A DNA stretch of 64,000 nt from Panulirus ornatus (taxonomy: Eukaryota > Arthropoda > Malacostraca > Decapoda > Palinuridae): positions 23,742,055-23,806,054 of the forward strand of contig NC_092241.1 of NCBI RefSeq assembly GCF_036320965.1, written 5' to 3'. Within the stretch, counting starts at the first letter, position 1; each line of letters begins with the position of its first letter. The position numbers and the translations under genes are program-made. The notes under the pieces were generated by a model that saw only the letters and a list, made by a program, of their open reading frames with translations, ran no database searches and was not told the DNA's origin. This document shows positions 13,801 to 23,954 of this stretch, one piece after another.

Positions 13801-14860
13801 TGCTGCTGTACACTACCAACACACACACCCTGTGTCCTGGTGCTGTTGTACACTACCAACACTCACACACCCTGGGTCCTGGTGCTGTTGTACACTACCA
13901 ACACTCACACACCCTGGGTCCTGGTGCTGCTGCTGTCCACTACCAACACTCACACACCCTGGGTCCTGGTGCTGCTGCTGTCCACTACCAACACTCACAC
14001 ACCCTGGGTCCTGGTGCTGATGTACGCTACCAACACTCACACATCCTGGGTCCTGGTGCTGCTGCTGTTCACTACCATCACTCACACACCCTGGGTCCTG
14101 GTGCTGCTGCTGTCCACTACCAACACTCACACACCCTGGGTCCTGGTGCTGCTGTACACTACCAACACTCACACATTCTGTGTCCTGGTGCTGCTGTACA
14201 CTACCAACACTCACTCACCCTGGGTCCTGGTGCTGCTGCTGTCCACTACCAACACTCACACACCCTGGGTCCTGGTGCTGTTGTACACTACCAACACTCA
14301 CACACCCTGGGTCCTGGTGCTGTTTTACACTACCAACAAACACACCCTGGGTCCTGGTGCTGTCCACTACCAACACTCACACACCCTGGGTCCTGGTGCT
14401 GCTGTCCACTACCAACACTCACACATCCTGGGTCCTGGTGCTGCTGTACACTACCAACACTCATACACCCCGGGTCCTGGTGCTGCTGCTGTCCACTACC
14501 AACACTCACACACCCTGGGTCCTGGTGCTGCTGCTGTCCACTACCAACACTCACACACCCTGGATCCTGGTGCTGCTGTACACTACCAACAAACACACCC
14601 TGGGTCCTGGTGCTGCTGCTGTTCACTACCAACACTCACACACCCTGGGTCCTGGTGCTGCTGTACACTACCAACACTCACACACCCTGGGTCCTGGTGC
14701 TGCTGTCCACTACCAACACTCACACACCTTGGGTCCTGGTGCTGCTGTACACTACCAACACTCACACACCTTGGGTCCTGGTGCTGCTGTACACTACCAA
14801 CACTCACACACCTTGGGTCCTGGTGCTGCTATACACTACCAACACACCCTTGGATGATAC
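10810..14860. repeat. 42/45-bp minisatellite (~90 units)
   Basis: About 4 kb of a unit containing caacactcacacaccctggg, tcctggtgctgctg and tccactac or tacactac. Units are 42 or 45 bp depending on one extra gctgct step, so length changes preserve frame. A few units lose three bases elsewhere (for example cacacacaccctgggtcc) and switch frame. As a result one plus-strand frame is open from 10803 to 14879 (1358 codons), others are open alongside it, and the minus strand is open in several blocks. All read as 14- or 15-residue repeats with no other domain. I regard it as a minisatellite, not a gene. Confidence 0.9.
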
Positions 14861-15089
14861 AATCAGTTTCATACTGTAATAGAATCCATATAATACTCCT
14901 GGGTCTGCTGATGATGTCTGACCACATGTGCTGAGAGAATGTTCTGGGGTCCTTGTTAGGAGGACAGGTTAAGCAAAAAGATTTTAAGAAGTGAATGAGC
15001 AGAGCGATGGGCTGTGACGGAGATAGACTCGGAACCCCAGCTAGCCAGCCTTTAAAAGGTACCCGAGTTCAGAGTACTGAGTTACAGGG
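14861..15089. other. Unique spacer
   Basis: No repeat or coding signature is seen between the 42/45-bp array and a CR1-like tail fragment. Confidence 0.45.
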
Positions 15090-15480
15090 AAAGGTAGAGG
15101 CCTTAGATTTGGTCACCATACAAGAGAGAAGACTTAGAGGTGATCTAATCACTGTTTAAGTTTTTTACCATTTTGATAGGCGACCAGTTAATTGTTTTTC
15201 GAGACTTACAAGATTATAACAACAGGAAGCCAAAATAAGAAATTAACCAAGAAACTTGATAGAAAGGATGTAAAGAAGTACCTCTATAGTGCGAGCTTAG
15301 TGGAAGAATAGAATAAATGAAATGTGAAACTGTGAATATGAAGAGCATACAAAAGTATAAAAAGTTTTCTGTTAGTAGAGAAAGTTCAGGAGCCTGGGGC
15401 CCACAGTTGTAGAACTCCCTCCTCATACATGTAAATGATTACAAACACACCTCGACCATTCCATTCTACATCCGTCAGCT
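15090..15480 (+). pseudogene. Degenerate LINE ORF2 C-terminal tail (CR1/Jockey-like)
   Basis: Translation with stops and frame changes shows E-R-R-L-R-G-D-L-I-T-V, a conserved stretch just after the reverse transcriptase domain of CR1/Jockey-type elements. It is followed by F-Y-H-F-D-R, then R-K-D-V-K-K-Y-L-Y-S-A-S-L-V-E-E resembling the final 'wNxLP' tail region. At least one in-frame stop (V-stop after I-T-V) and later stops make it inactive. No catalytic motif is present, so family assignment rests on the tail alone. Confidence 0.5.
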
Positions 15481-15764
15481 CACGTTCCCTCCCCTCCTGA
15501 CTTCAATATTCCTTCTTGTCTCTTAAGCCTTTCCATATTTCATCCGAGTATTGAGGTGAGAACAACTGGCCTGTGATAAAGCCTGTATTTCATATTTCCT
15601 TCCATAAACAGTGAAATAGAAATTGTCAGCTTCGAGTCCTGGAGCATCTTTCCTTCTCTTGATTACATACTAAATAGTTTTAACACTCAGAACTTGTCTC
15701 ACAGCTTTCTTTTTTCATAACCTCTGGGTCTGTTGACTGAGCTGGTTTTACCTGTTAATGATTA

Positions 15765-16378
15765 TAAACGATGTGATCCAGCATAACTGATGTGACCCAG
15801 CATAAATGATGTGACCCAGCATAACTGATGTGACCCAGCATAACTGATGTGACCTAGCATAACTGATGTGACCCAGCATAACTGATGTGACCCAGCATAA
15901 CTGATGTGACCCAGCATAACTGATATGATCCAACATAACTGATTTGACCCAGCATAACTGATGTGACCCAGCATAACTGATGTGACCCAGTAAAACAGAT
16001 CTGACCCAGCATAACTGATGTGACCCAGCATAACTGATGTGACCTAGCATAACTGATGTGACCCAGTATAACAGATATGACCCAGCATAGCTGATGTGAC
16101 CGAGTATAACAGATATGACGCAGCATAACAGATGTGACCCAGCATAACAGATGTGACCCAGCATAACTGATGTGACCCAGCACAACTGATGTGACCCAGT
16201 ATAACAGATTTGACCCAGCGTAACAGATGTAATCCAGCATAACTGATGTGACCCAGCATAACTGATGTGACCCAGCATAACTGATGTGACCCAGCATAAC
16301 TGATGTGACCTAGCATAACTGATGTGACCCAGTATAACAGATTTGACCCAGCATAACAGATGTGACCCAGCATAACGT
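15765..16378. repeat. 19-bp minisatellite (~32 units)
   Basis: The unit is cataactgatgtgacccag with variants (cagat for tgat, tata for cata, ttgaccc for gtgaccc). Three units make a 19-residue period, which explains the overlapping minus-strand frames. Variants cluster: tataacagat forms recur in blocks around 16070, 16200 and 16330, suggesting duplication of multi-unit segments. Confidence 0.95.
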
Positions 16379-16985
16379 TAATTCTTTACTGTCAAGGTGC
16401 CTTTGCATCGAGACCGTTTCTAGATACGTGACAACATGTGCAGTAAGCAAGGAGCGGTGTTAAAGAAAGACCTCAGCTGTTACCTTCAAGTTTCTCCGCC
16501 CCGAGGATGTAAACACAGACAGGCTCTTCCATCTGACAAAATGTTTGTCTCTGAGGAATGAACTTATTTGGGCTTCTATGTAGATCATTTCCTAAGAGTT
16601 CTGATACTTACAACCAAGAGTACTGGTACAATTATCTAACCTCTTAAAGTAATGCATATTACCACCAAGAGTTTCCTGGTGGGTGGACACGAATAACGTA
16701 CAATAATCTTCGGCCACTACCGTGCTGGAACACAAACTGTTGCTCACCAATATACGAGCGCTCAGCTTTTGTTTTACGCAGACCAGAAACACTCTTGCCG
16801 TATGATGGATGAGTGCAAGACGTCGATGGCCTCAGGGCCAGGTGACTCTTCCAATATTGTGGTGGCGAGGATCTGGGTGAGGATAAGGGTGCGTGGGAGG
16901 GACAGATGATCCTTCACCAAGTTATCTTTTCTGATGGTCTAGAAATGATGGTAGACATTGGATAGCAAAGCAGAAGCCACCTACC
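16379..16985. other. Unique region, nothing recognised
   Basis: No tandem repeat, transposon motif or convincing open frame was recognised between the 19-bp array and the CR1 relic. Confidence 0.45.
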
Positions 16986-17545
16986 CACTCACCCACCTCT
17001 CGTTTCTGTCCACTTTTGATCACATTTGTTGACCAGAAGTAAACAGCGTATTTCAAACTAGGTCTAACTAGAGCTCTATACAAAGATGAGTATTATGACC
17101 TTTGTTTTGTAGTTTGCATTTCTAACCATGAAAGCTAACGCCCTATCGGTTTTATCATAGGCAACTAAGCATTGTTGCATTTGCTAATATTGAAATCCAC
17201 CTGTCATGCTTATGACTACTTTAGCAGTTTGATCAAATTCCCCGGAATCTCCAGACAGTCTTCCTTTGACTTGGATGTGTTTCCTAATCTCATCTCATCG
17301 GCTTATTTTAAGATTCTACAGCTGAGTCCAGTATTTTGGTCGCTAATGGTACACGATGAAGAGTATGGGTCGTAGGACTGAGCCTTGTGGAACTCCACTA
17401 CATACGTGAAGCCATTCAGATACTTGCCCATATATTACCACTCTTTGTTTCCGTTTACAAAGCTTATCCACACGCTGCTTCAATCTTATTTAGCAGTTTT
17501 ATTATAGGTAGTATTTCATAAAAGGCTTTACGAAAGCCCATTTAA
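16986..17545 (-). mobile_element. CR1-like relic, reverse transcriptase palm fragment
   Basis: Read on the minus strand, from about 17545 downward, a decayed reverse transcriptase is visible in changing frames: F-V-N-G-N-K-E-W, then G-V-P-Q-G-S-V-L-R-P-I-L-F-I-V. A corrupted catalytic region follows (A-D-E-M-R-L-G in place of A-D-D-T-K-L-G), then A-L-V-R-P-S-L-K-Y-A-V-Y-F-W. Several stops and frameshifts are present. Its 5' side abuts the 3' end of an RTE-like element at about 17571. Confidence 0.7.
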
Positions 17546-18024
17546 TATTTTATTATATAAACATTTATCATACTTTATCGCTGTCTCCCGCACTAGCGAG
17601 GTATCGCAAGGGAACAGACGAAAGAATGGCCCAACCCACACACATACACATGTATATACATACACGTCCATACACGCACATATACATACCTATACATCTC
17701 AACGTATACATATGTATACGCACACACACACATACATATACATGTATACTGTACACATGTACATAATTCATACTGTCTGCCCTTATTCATTCAAGTCGCC
17801 ACCCTGCCACACATGAAATGAAAACCCTCTCCCTCGATGTCCGCGAGGTAACACTAGGAAAGACAACAAAGGCCAAATTTGTTCTCACTCAGTCTCTAGC
17901 TGTCGTGTATAATGCACCGAAACCACAGCTCCCTTTCCACATCCAGGCCCCACAAAACTTTCCATGGTTTACCTCAGACGCTTCACATGCCGTGGTTCAG
18001 TTCATTGACAGCACGTCGACCCCG

Positions 18025-19134
18025 CTATACCACATCGTTCCAGATCACTCTATTCCTTGCCCGCCTTTCATCCTCCTGCATGCTCAGACCCCAATCACTC
18101 AAAATCTTCACTCCTTGTTTCCACTTCCAATTTGGTCTCCCACTTCTCGTTCCCTCCACCTCTGACACATATATCCTCTTTGTCAATCTTTCCTCACTCA
18201 TTCTCTCCATGTGACCAAACCATTTCAAAACACCTTCCTCTGCTTTCTCAACCACACTCTTTTTATTACCACACATCTCTCTCACCCTTTCATTACTTAC
18301 TCGATCAAACCACCTCACACCACATATTGTCCTTAAACATTTCTTTTCCAGCACATCCACCCTCCTCCGCACAGCCCTATCTATAGCCCACACCTCGAAA
18401 CCATATAAAATTGTTGGAACCACTATTCCTTCAAACATACCCATTTTTGCTTTCCAAGATAACGTTCTCGACTTCCGCGCATTCTTCAACGCTCCCAGAA
18501 CTTTCGCCCCAACCCCAACCCTATAACTCATTTCCGCTTCCATGGTTCCATCCGCTGCCAAATCCACTCTCACATATCTAAAACACTTCACTTCCTCCAG
18601 TTTTTCTCCATTCAAACTTACCTCCCAATTGACTTGTCCTTTACTCCTACTGTACCTAATAACCTTGCTCTTATTCACATTTACTCTCAGCTTTCTTCTT
18701 TCACACACTTTACCAAACTCAGTCACCAGCTTCTGCAGTTTCTCACACGAATCCGCCACCAATCGTCCAAATGCCTCTCTCTTCTCTTTCACTAATAATC
18801 TTACTTCTTCATCCCACCACTCACTACCCTCTCTAATCCGCCCACCTCCCACGTTTCTCATGCCACATGCATCTTTTGTGCAAGCCATCACTGCTTCCCT
18901 AAATACATTCCATTCCTCTCCCACTCCCCTTACGTCCTTTGCTCTCACCTTCTTCCATTCTGTACTCAGTCTCTCCTGGTACTTCCTCGCACAAGTCTCC
19001 TTCCCAAGCTCACTTACTCTTGCCACTCTCTTCACCCCATTATTCTCTCTTCTTTTCTGAAAAACTCTACAAATTTTCACCTTCGCCTCCACAAGATAAT
19101 GATCAAACATCCCTATAATTGCACCTCTCAGCAC
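18025..19134 (-). pseudogene. RTE-like ORF2 remnant, in-frame fusion of linker to RT C-terminus
   Basis: An uninterrupted 369-codon frame. It begins in the last endonuclease segment (F-D-H-Y-L-V-E-A-K, corresponding to the S-D-H motif of exonuclease-endonuclease-phosphatase domains, with S replaced by F) and passes through the basic linker (E-W-W-D-E-E-V-R-L). At about 18760-18766 it jumps from K-R-E-A-F-G-R to L-V-A-D-S-C-E-K-L. In intact relatives the latter follows F-A-D-D-T-A, so several hundred codons containing motifs 1 to C are deleted without loss of frame. The C-terminus keeps [12 protein letters not shown] and G-R-P-N-W. It cannot polymerise DNA. Confidence 0.75.
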
Positions 19135-19159
19135 ATAACATCCAAAAGTCTCTCTTTCG

Positions 19160-19830
19160 CGCGCCTATCAATTAACACGTAATCTAATAACGCTCTCTGG
19201 CCATCTCTCCTACTTCCATACGTATACTTATGTATATCTCTCTTTTTAAACTAGAGATACCCAATCACCAGTCGTTTTTCAGCACAGAAATCTACAAGCT
19301 CTTCACCATTTCCATTTACAACACTGAACATCCCATGTACACCAATTATTCCCTCAATTGCCACATTAATCACCATTGCATTCGAATCACCCATCACTAT
19401 AAGCTGGTCTCGTGCATCAAAACTACTAAGACACTCACTCAGCTGCTCCCAGAAGGCTTGCCTCTCAAGATCTTTCTTCTCATGCCCAGATGCATATGCA
19501 CCAATAATCACCCATCTCTCTCCATCCACTTTCAGTTTTACCCATATCAATCTAGAGTTTACTTTCTTACACTCTATCACATACTCCCACCACTCCTGTT
19601 TCAGGAGTAGTGCTACTCCTTCCCTTGCTCTTGTCCTCTCACTAACCCCTGACTTTATACTCCCAAAACTTTCCCAAACCACTCTTCCCCTTTACTCTTG
19701 AGCTTCGTTTCACTCAGAGCCAAAACATCCAGGTTCCTTTCCTCAAACATACTTCCTATCTCTCCTCTTTTCTCATCTTGGTTAAATCCACACACATTTA
19801 GATACCCCAATCTGAGCCTTCGAGGAGAAT
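19160..19830 (-). pseudogene. RTE-like endonuclease (EEP/APE fold), frameshifted
   Basis: Minus-strand translation across at least two lesions shows the APE-type endonuclease motifs in order: R-L-G-Y-L-N-V-C-G (N-terminal Asn motif), A-L-S-E-T-K-L (catalytic Glu), I-V-M-G-D-S-N-A (Gly-Asp-x-Asn), H-K-Y-T-Y-G-S-R-R-D-G, and L-L-D-Y-V-L-I-D. This domain nicks target DNA in RTE/CR1/Jockey elements. A frame change near 19680 splits the first third from the 143-codon frame at 19251-19682, and a stop follows V-I-G-Y-L at about 19250. It is the only endonuclease sequence of this family seen in the window. Confidence 0.75.
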
Positions 19831-19994
19831 GAGCACTTCCCGCGTGACTCCTTCCGTTTCCCCGTTTAGAAAGTTAAAATACAAGGAGGGGAGGGTTTCT
19901 AGCCCCCCGCTCCCGTCCTCTTTGGTTGCCTTCTAAGACACGTGAGGAATGCATGGGAAGTATTCTTTTTACCCTATCCCCAGGGATAGGAGAG

Positions 19995-20046
19995 AAATTG
20001 ATATTTACCATGAGATAATTAAATTGATATTTACCATGAGATAATA
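19995..20046. repeat. 26-bp direct duplication
   Basis: Two adjacent copies of aaattgatatttaccatgag followed by ataatt lie just outside the 5' end of the RTE-like element. It could be a local slippage product. Confidence 0.8.
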
Positions 20047-20173
20047 TTGTGGAGTCGTACTTGCCATATGACCAAAGGATTCAATCACATTCGTTCAACA
20101 CGAGCATTTGTTCTGGAAACCATGTTGATGGTCGTATATTAATCTACTTACTTTTTTCTGGAAATTCAACGAT

Positions 20174-21108
20174 TTTGTCTGTAATCATTGTTTGGATCAC
20201 TGTACCAAGAAGGTAATCATTGTTTGCATCACTGTACCTAGAAGGTAATCATTGTTTGGATCACTGTACCTAGAAGGTAATCATTGTTTGCATCACTGTA
20301 CCTAGAAGGTAATCATTGTTTGCATCACTGTACCTAGAAGGTAATCATTGTTTGCATCACTGTACCTAGAAGGTAATCATTGTTTGCATCACTGTACCTA
20401 GAGGGTAATCATTGTTTGCATCACTGTACCTAGAAGGCAATCATTGTTTGGATCACTTTACCTAGAAGGTAATCTTTGTTTGCATCACTGTACCTAGGTA
20501 ATCATTGTTTGCATCACTGTACCTAGAGGGTAATCATTGTTTGCATCACTGTACCTAGAAGGTAATCATTGTTTGCATCACTGTACCTAGAAGGTAATCA
20601 TTGTTTGCATCACTGTACCTAGAGGGTAATCATTGTTTGCATCACTGTACCTAGAAGGTAATCATTGTTTGCATCACTGTACCTAGAAGGTAATCTTTGT
20701 TTGCATCACTGTACCTAGAAGGTAATCATTGTCTGCATCACTGTACCTAGAGGGTAATCATTGTTTGCATCACTGTACCTAGAAGGTAATCATTGTTTGC
20801 ATCACTGTACCTAGAGGGTAATCATTGTTTGCATCACTGTACCTAGAGGGTAATCATTGTTTGGATCACTGTACCAAGAAGGTAATCATTGTTTGCATCA
20901 CTGTACCTAGGTAATCATTGTTTGCATCACTGTACCTAGAGGGTAATCATTGTTTGCATCACTGTACCTAGAAGGTAATCATTGTTTGCATCACTGTACC
21001 TAGAAGGTAATCATTGTTTGCATCACTGTACCTAGAAGGTAATCATTGTTTGCATCACTGTACCTAGAAGGTAATCATTGTTTGCATCACTGTACCTAGA
21101 AGATAAGT
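20174..21108. repeat. 32-bp minisatellite (~29 units) derived from CR1 RT
   Basis: The unit is ggtaatcattgtttgcatca + ctgtacctagaa, with agggt for aaggt and ggatc for gcatc variants, plus a few units shortened to tacctaggtaatc. On the minus strand one unit encodes L-L-G-T-V-M-Q-T-M-I-T, which matches the CR1 stretch following N-Y-R-P-V-x-L-T. Single-copy flanks on both sides continue the same reverse transcriptase. The array therefore grew from within the retrotransposon. Confidence 0.9.
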
Positions 21109-21265
21109 AAGGTTAACTGGGGCGGTAGTTGGACGCACATTTCTTGTTTCCTATTTTCAATAATTAGTGTTACGTCAGCAAACGTCCAGTCATGACGCAC
21201 CTTCCCTCCCACAGTGATTTGTTGAGTATTTTGGTGATAGAAAAAGCCATTTGCCGGATACTTTC

Positions 21266-21363
21266 TTTTATCATCCTGGAACATATTGTCTGGACCATTT
21301 TATCATCCTGGAACATATTGTCTGGACCATTTTATCATCCTGGAACATATTGTCTGGACCATC
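21266..21363. repeat. 32-bp tandem repeat, 3 copies, inside the CR1 relic
   Basis: Three identical copies of a 32-bp unit (ttatcatcctggaacatatt + gtctggaccatt). On the minus strand it covers G-P-D-N-M-F-Q-D-D-K, the GPDG region of the same CR1 reverse transcriptase. Perfect identity suggests recent expansion. Confidence 0.9.
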
Positions 21364-21603
21364 TAATTTGTTCGGATTTAGTTTGGTTAAGTTCTTGGTG
21401 GTATCCGATTTTCTTTATGTCTGTGTTATTCATTTTCGATGACCAGAAATACATGTTGTGCTTGTGTTGCATCTGCTTAATCCCTCCTGATCTAAGTGGC
21501 TGATTCCTTAAGCTATTGGTCATTGCTGAGATGTATTTGTGAGTGAATCATCTAAGCAACATAATACATGTAAAAACCAGTGCGAATAAACCATATTTCT
21601 TTT

Positions 21604-21633
21604 GCGTGTGTGTGTGTGTGTGTGTGCGTGTGT
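21604..21633. repeat. (GT)n microsatellite
   Basis: About 30 bp of GT dinucleotides with gc interruptions. Confidence 0.9.
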
Positions 21634-21827
21634 TAACATGATGTTTGTACCTAACACATCCCTGTCATGAAGGATGTGCTTTAACAAGACATTCAGTGTA
21701 ACTATAACATCTGTGTTACGAAGATGCTCCGAGTTCAGAACAGCAACGCGACCACAACAGTTTCGCGAATAAGGAATAATGTGACCCAAGAAAACATCAT
21801 AACAATCCAGACCCAGACCATCACCTT

Positions 21828-23662
21828 CACGACAGTTATGAGCTCATAACACCTGTTACAACAGTTATGAGCTCATAATACCTATGTTACAACAATTATG
21901 AGCTCATAATACCTGTGTTACAACAGTTATGAGCTCATAATACCTATGTTACAACAATTATGAGCTCATAACACCTGTGTTACAACAGTTATGAGGCTCA
22001 TAATACCTATGTTACAACAATTATGAGCTCATAACACCTGTGTTACAACAGTTATGAGCTCATAACACCTGTGTTACAACAGTTATGAGCTCATAACACC
22101 TGTGTTACAACAGTTATGAGCTCATAACACCTGTGCTGCAACAGTTATGAGCTCATAATACCTATGTTACAACATTTATGAGCTCATAACACCTGTGTTA
22201 CAACAGTTATGAGCTCATAACACCTGTGTTACAACAGTTATGAGCTCATAATACCTGGGCTGCAACAGTTATGAGCTCATAACACCTGTGTTACAATAGT
22301 TATGAGCTCATAACACCTGTGTTACAACAGTTATGAGCTATAACACCTGTGTTACAACAGTTATGAGCTCATAACACCTGTGCTGCAACAGTTATGAGCT
22401 CATAATACCTATGTTACAACATTTATGAGCTCATAACACCTGTGTTACAACAGTTATGAGCTCATAACACCTGTGTTACAACAGTTATGAGCTCATAACA
22501 CCTGGGCTGCAACAGTTATGAGCTCATAATACCTATGTTACAACATTTATGAGCTCATAACACCTGTGTTACAACAGTTATGAGCTCATAACACCTGTGT
22601 TGCAACAGTTATGAGCTCATAACACCTGTGTTGCAACAGTTATGAGCTCATAATACCTATGTTACAACATTTATGAGCTCATAACACCTGTGATACAACA
22701 GTTATGAGCTCATAACACCTGTCTTACAATAGTTATGAGCTCATAACACCTGTGTTACAACAATTATGAGCTCATAACACCTGTGTTACAATAGTTATGA
22801 GCTCATAACACCTATGTTACAACAATTATGACCTGATAACACCTATGTTACAACAATTATGAGCTGATAACACCTATGTTACAACAATTATAAGCTCATA
22901 ACACCTATGTTACAACAATTATGAGCTCATAACACCTATGTTACAATAGTTATGAGCTCATAACACCTGTGTTACAACAGTTATGAGCTGATAACACCTA
23001 TGTTACAACAGTTATGAGCTCATAACACCTGTGTTACAACAATTATGAGCTAATAACACCTATGTTACAACAATTATGAGCTCATAACACGTATGTTATA
23101 ACAATTATGAGCTGATAACACCTATGTTACAACAATTATGAGCTCATAACACCTATATTACAACAATTATGAGCTGATAACACCTATGTTACAACAATTA
23201 TGAGCTCATAACACCTATGTTACAACAATTATGAGCTGATGACACCTATGTTACAACAATTATGAGCTGATAACACCTATGTTACAACAATTATGAGCTG
23301 ATAACACCTATGTTACAACAATTATGAGCTCATAACACCTATGTTACAACAATTATGAGCTCATAACACCTATGTTACAACAATTATGAGCTGACAACAC
23401 CTATGTTACAACAATTATGAGCTCATAACACCTCTGTTACAATAGTTATTAGCTCATAACACCTGTGTTAAAACATTCATGAGCTCATAATACCTTTGTT
23501 CCAACAGTTATGAGCTCATAACACCTGTGTTACAACATTTATGAGCTGATAACACCTATGTTACAACAATTATGAGCTCATAACACCTATGTTACAACAA
23601 TTATGAGCTCATAACACCTATGTTACAACATTTATGAGCTCATAACACGTATGTTACAACAG
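21828..23662. repeat. 31-bp minisatellite with a palindrome in each unit (~59 units)
   Basis: The unit is cacctgtgttacaacag + ttatgagctcataa. Most units contain the perfect 14-bp palindrome ttatgagctcataa, or 16 bp as gttatgagctcataac, with a central gagctc. From about 22830 onward many units carry gagctgataa, which breaks the palindrome, and acctatg replaces acctgtg. The array therefore has an older-looking and a younger-looking half. Sequence related to the unit (ctataacatctgtgttacga) lies at about 21700, outside the array. Confidence 0.95.
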
Positions 23663-23878
23663 CTGTACATCACGATGGACTGGAATATTTCCCACGGAGA
23701 AAAGACTGTCGTGCAACACACCTTTAATCCTCCTTATTGCATTTCCTGGAAGGGAAGACTTCCTTTCGTCAAGAAAATTGAAACGTAATTCCTTTGTGGG
23801 TTTTCTCCCCACTCATGATAATGAAATATGTAAATGATGCAGGAGTGACGTCGCCCCGATGTGAGATATGGAAGTTAC

Positions 23879-23880
<2 letters not shown>
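23663..23880. other. Spacer after 31-bp array
   Basis: Single-copy sequence with nothing recognised. Confidence 0.4.
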
Positions 23881-23949
<69 letters not shown>

Positions 23950-23950
23950 G
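23881..23950. repeat. (GA)n followed by a G run
   Basis: About 58 bp of pure GA and then about 12 G. It borders the 3' end of the CR1 relic on the right. Confidence 0.95.
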
Positions 23951-23954
23951 ATTA

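Larger units (their letters stand above)
17571..19990 (-). mobile_element. RTE-like retrotransposon with both ends, large internal deletion
   Basis: This is the only copy in the window that keeps the element's 5' end. Read on the minus strand it runs as a short 5' UTR (19990 to about 19830, starting with the near-palindrome ctatccc-tg-gggatag), an endonuclease domain (about 19830-19100), a linker, and then directly the post-catalytic part of the reverse transcriptase (18766-18025). The 3' UTR ends at about 17571 in gcgaggtatcgc...cgctgtctcccgcac. The whole palm core before F-A-D-D-T-x-L is missing. It is therefore not autonomous. Confidence 0.8.
20070..21440 (-). mobile_element. CR1-like RT relic carrying two internal 32-bp minisatellites
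   Basis: On the minus strand, fragments of one reverse transcriptase appear in the correct order. K-N-L-T-K-L-N-P-N-K-L-D-G-P-D-N lies near 21400-21350. Next comes G-G-K-V-R-H-D-W-T-F-A-D-V-T-L-I (about 21210-21160), then N-Y-R-P then V-N-L-T-Y-L-L-G-T-V-M-Q-T-M-I (about 21130-21080). After the array comes I-T-D-K-I-V-E-F (about 20180), and D-H-Q-H-G-F-Q-N-K-C-S-C-stop-T-N (about 20130-20090). These match the usual CR1 order (GPDG, W-plus-ANVTPI, NYRPVSLTS-x-x-GK-x-x-ET, HGF-x-x-x-RSC-x-TN). The two tandem arrays inside it expand the element's own sequence. Confidence 0.75.

Noticed and set aside
10803..14879. 1358-codon open frame as a real repetitive protein gene
   Set aside because: It consists entirely of a minisatellite, switches frame with unit indels, has parallel open frames on both strands and no other domain.
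20174..23662. CRISPR-like array (31-32 bp units)
   Set aside because: Units follow each other without unique spacers, and the genome is clearly animal with LINEs. These are minisatellites.
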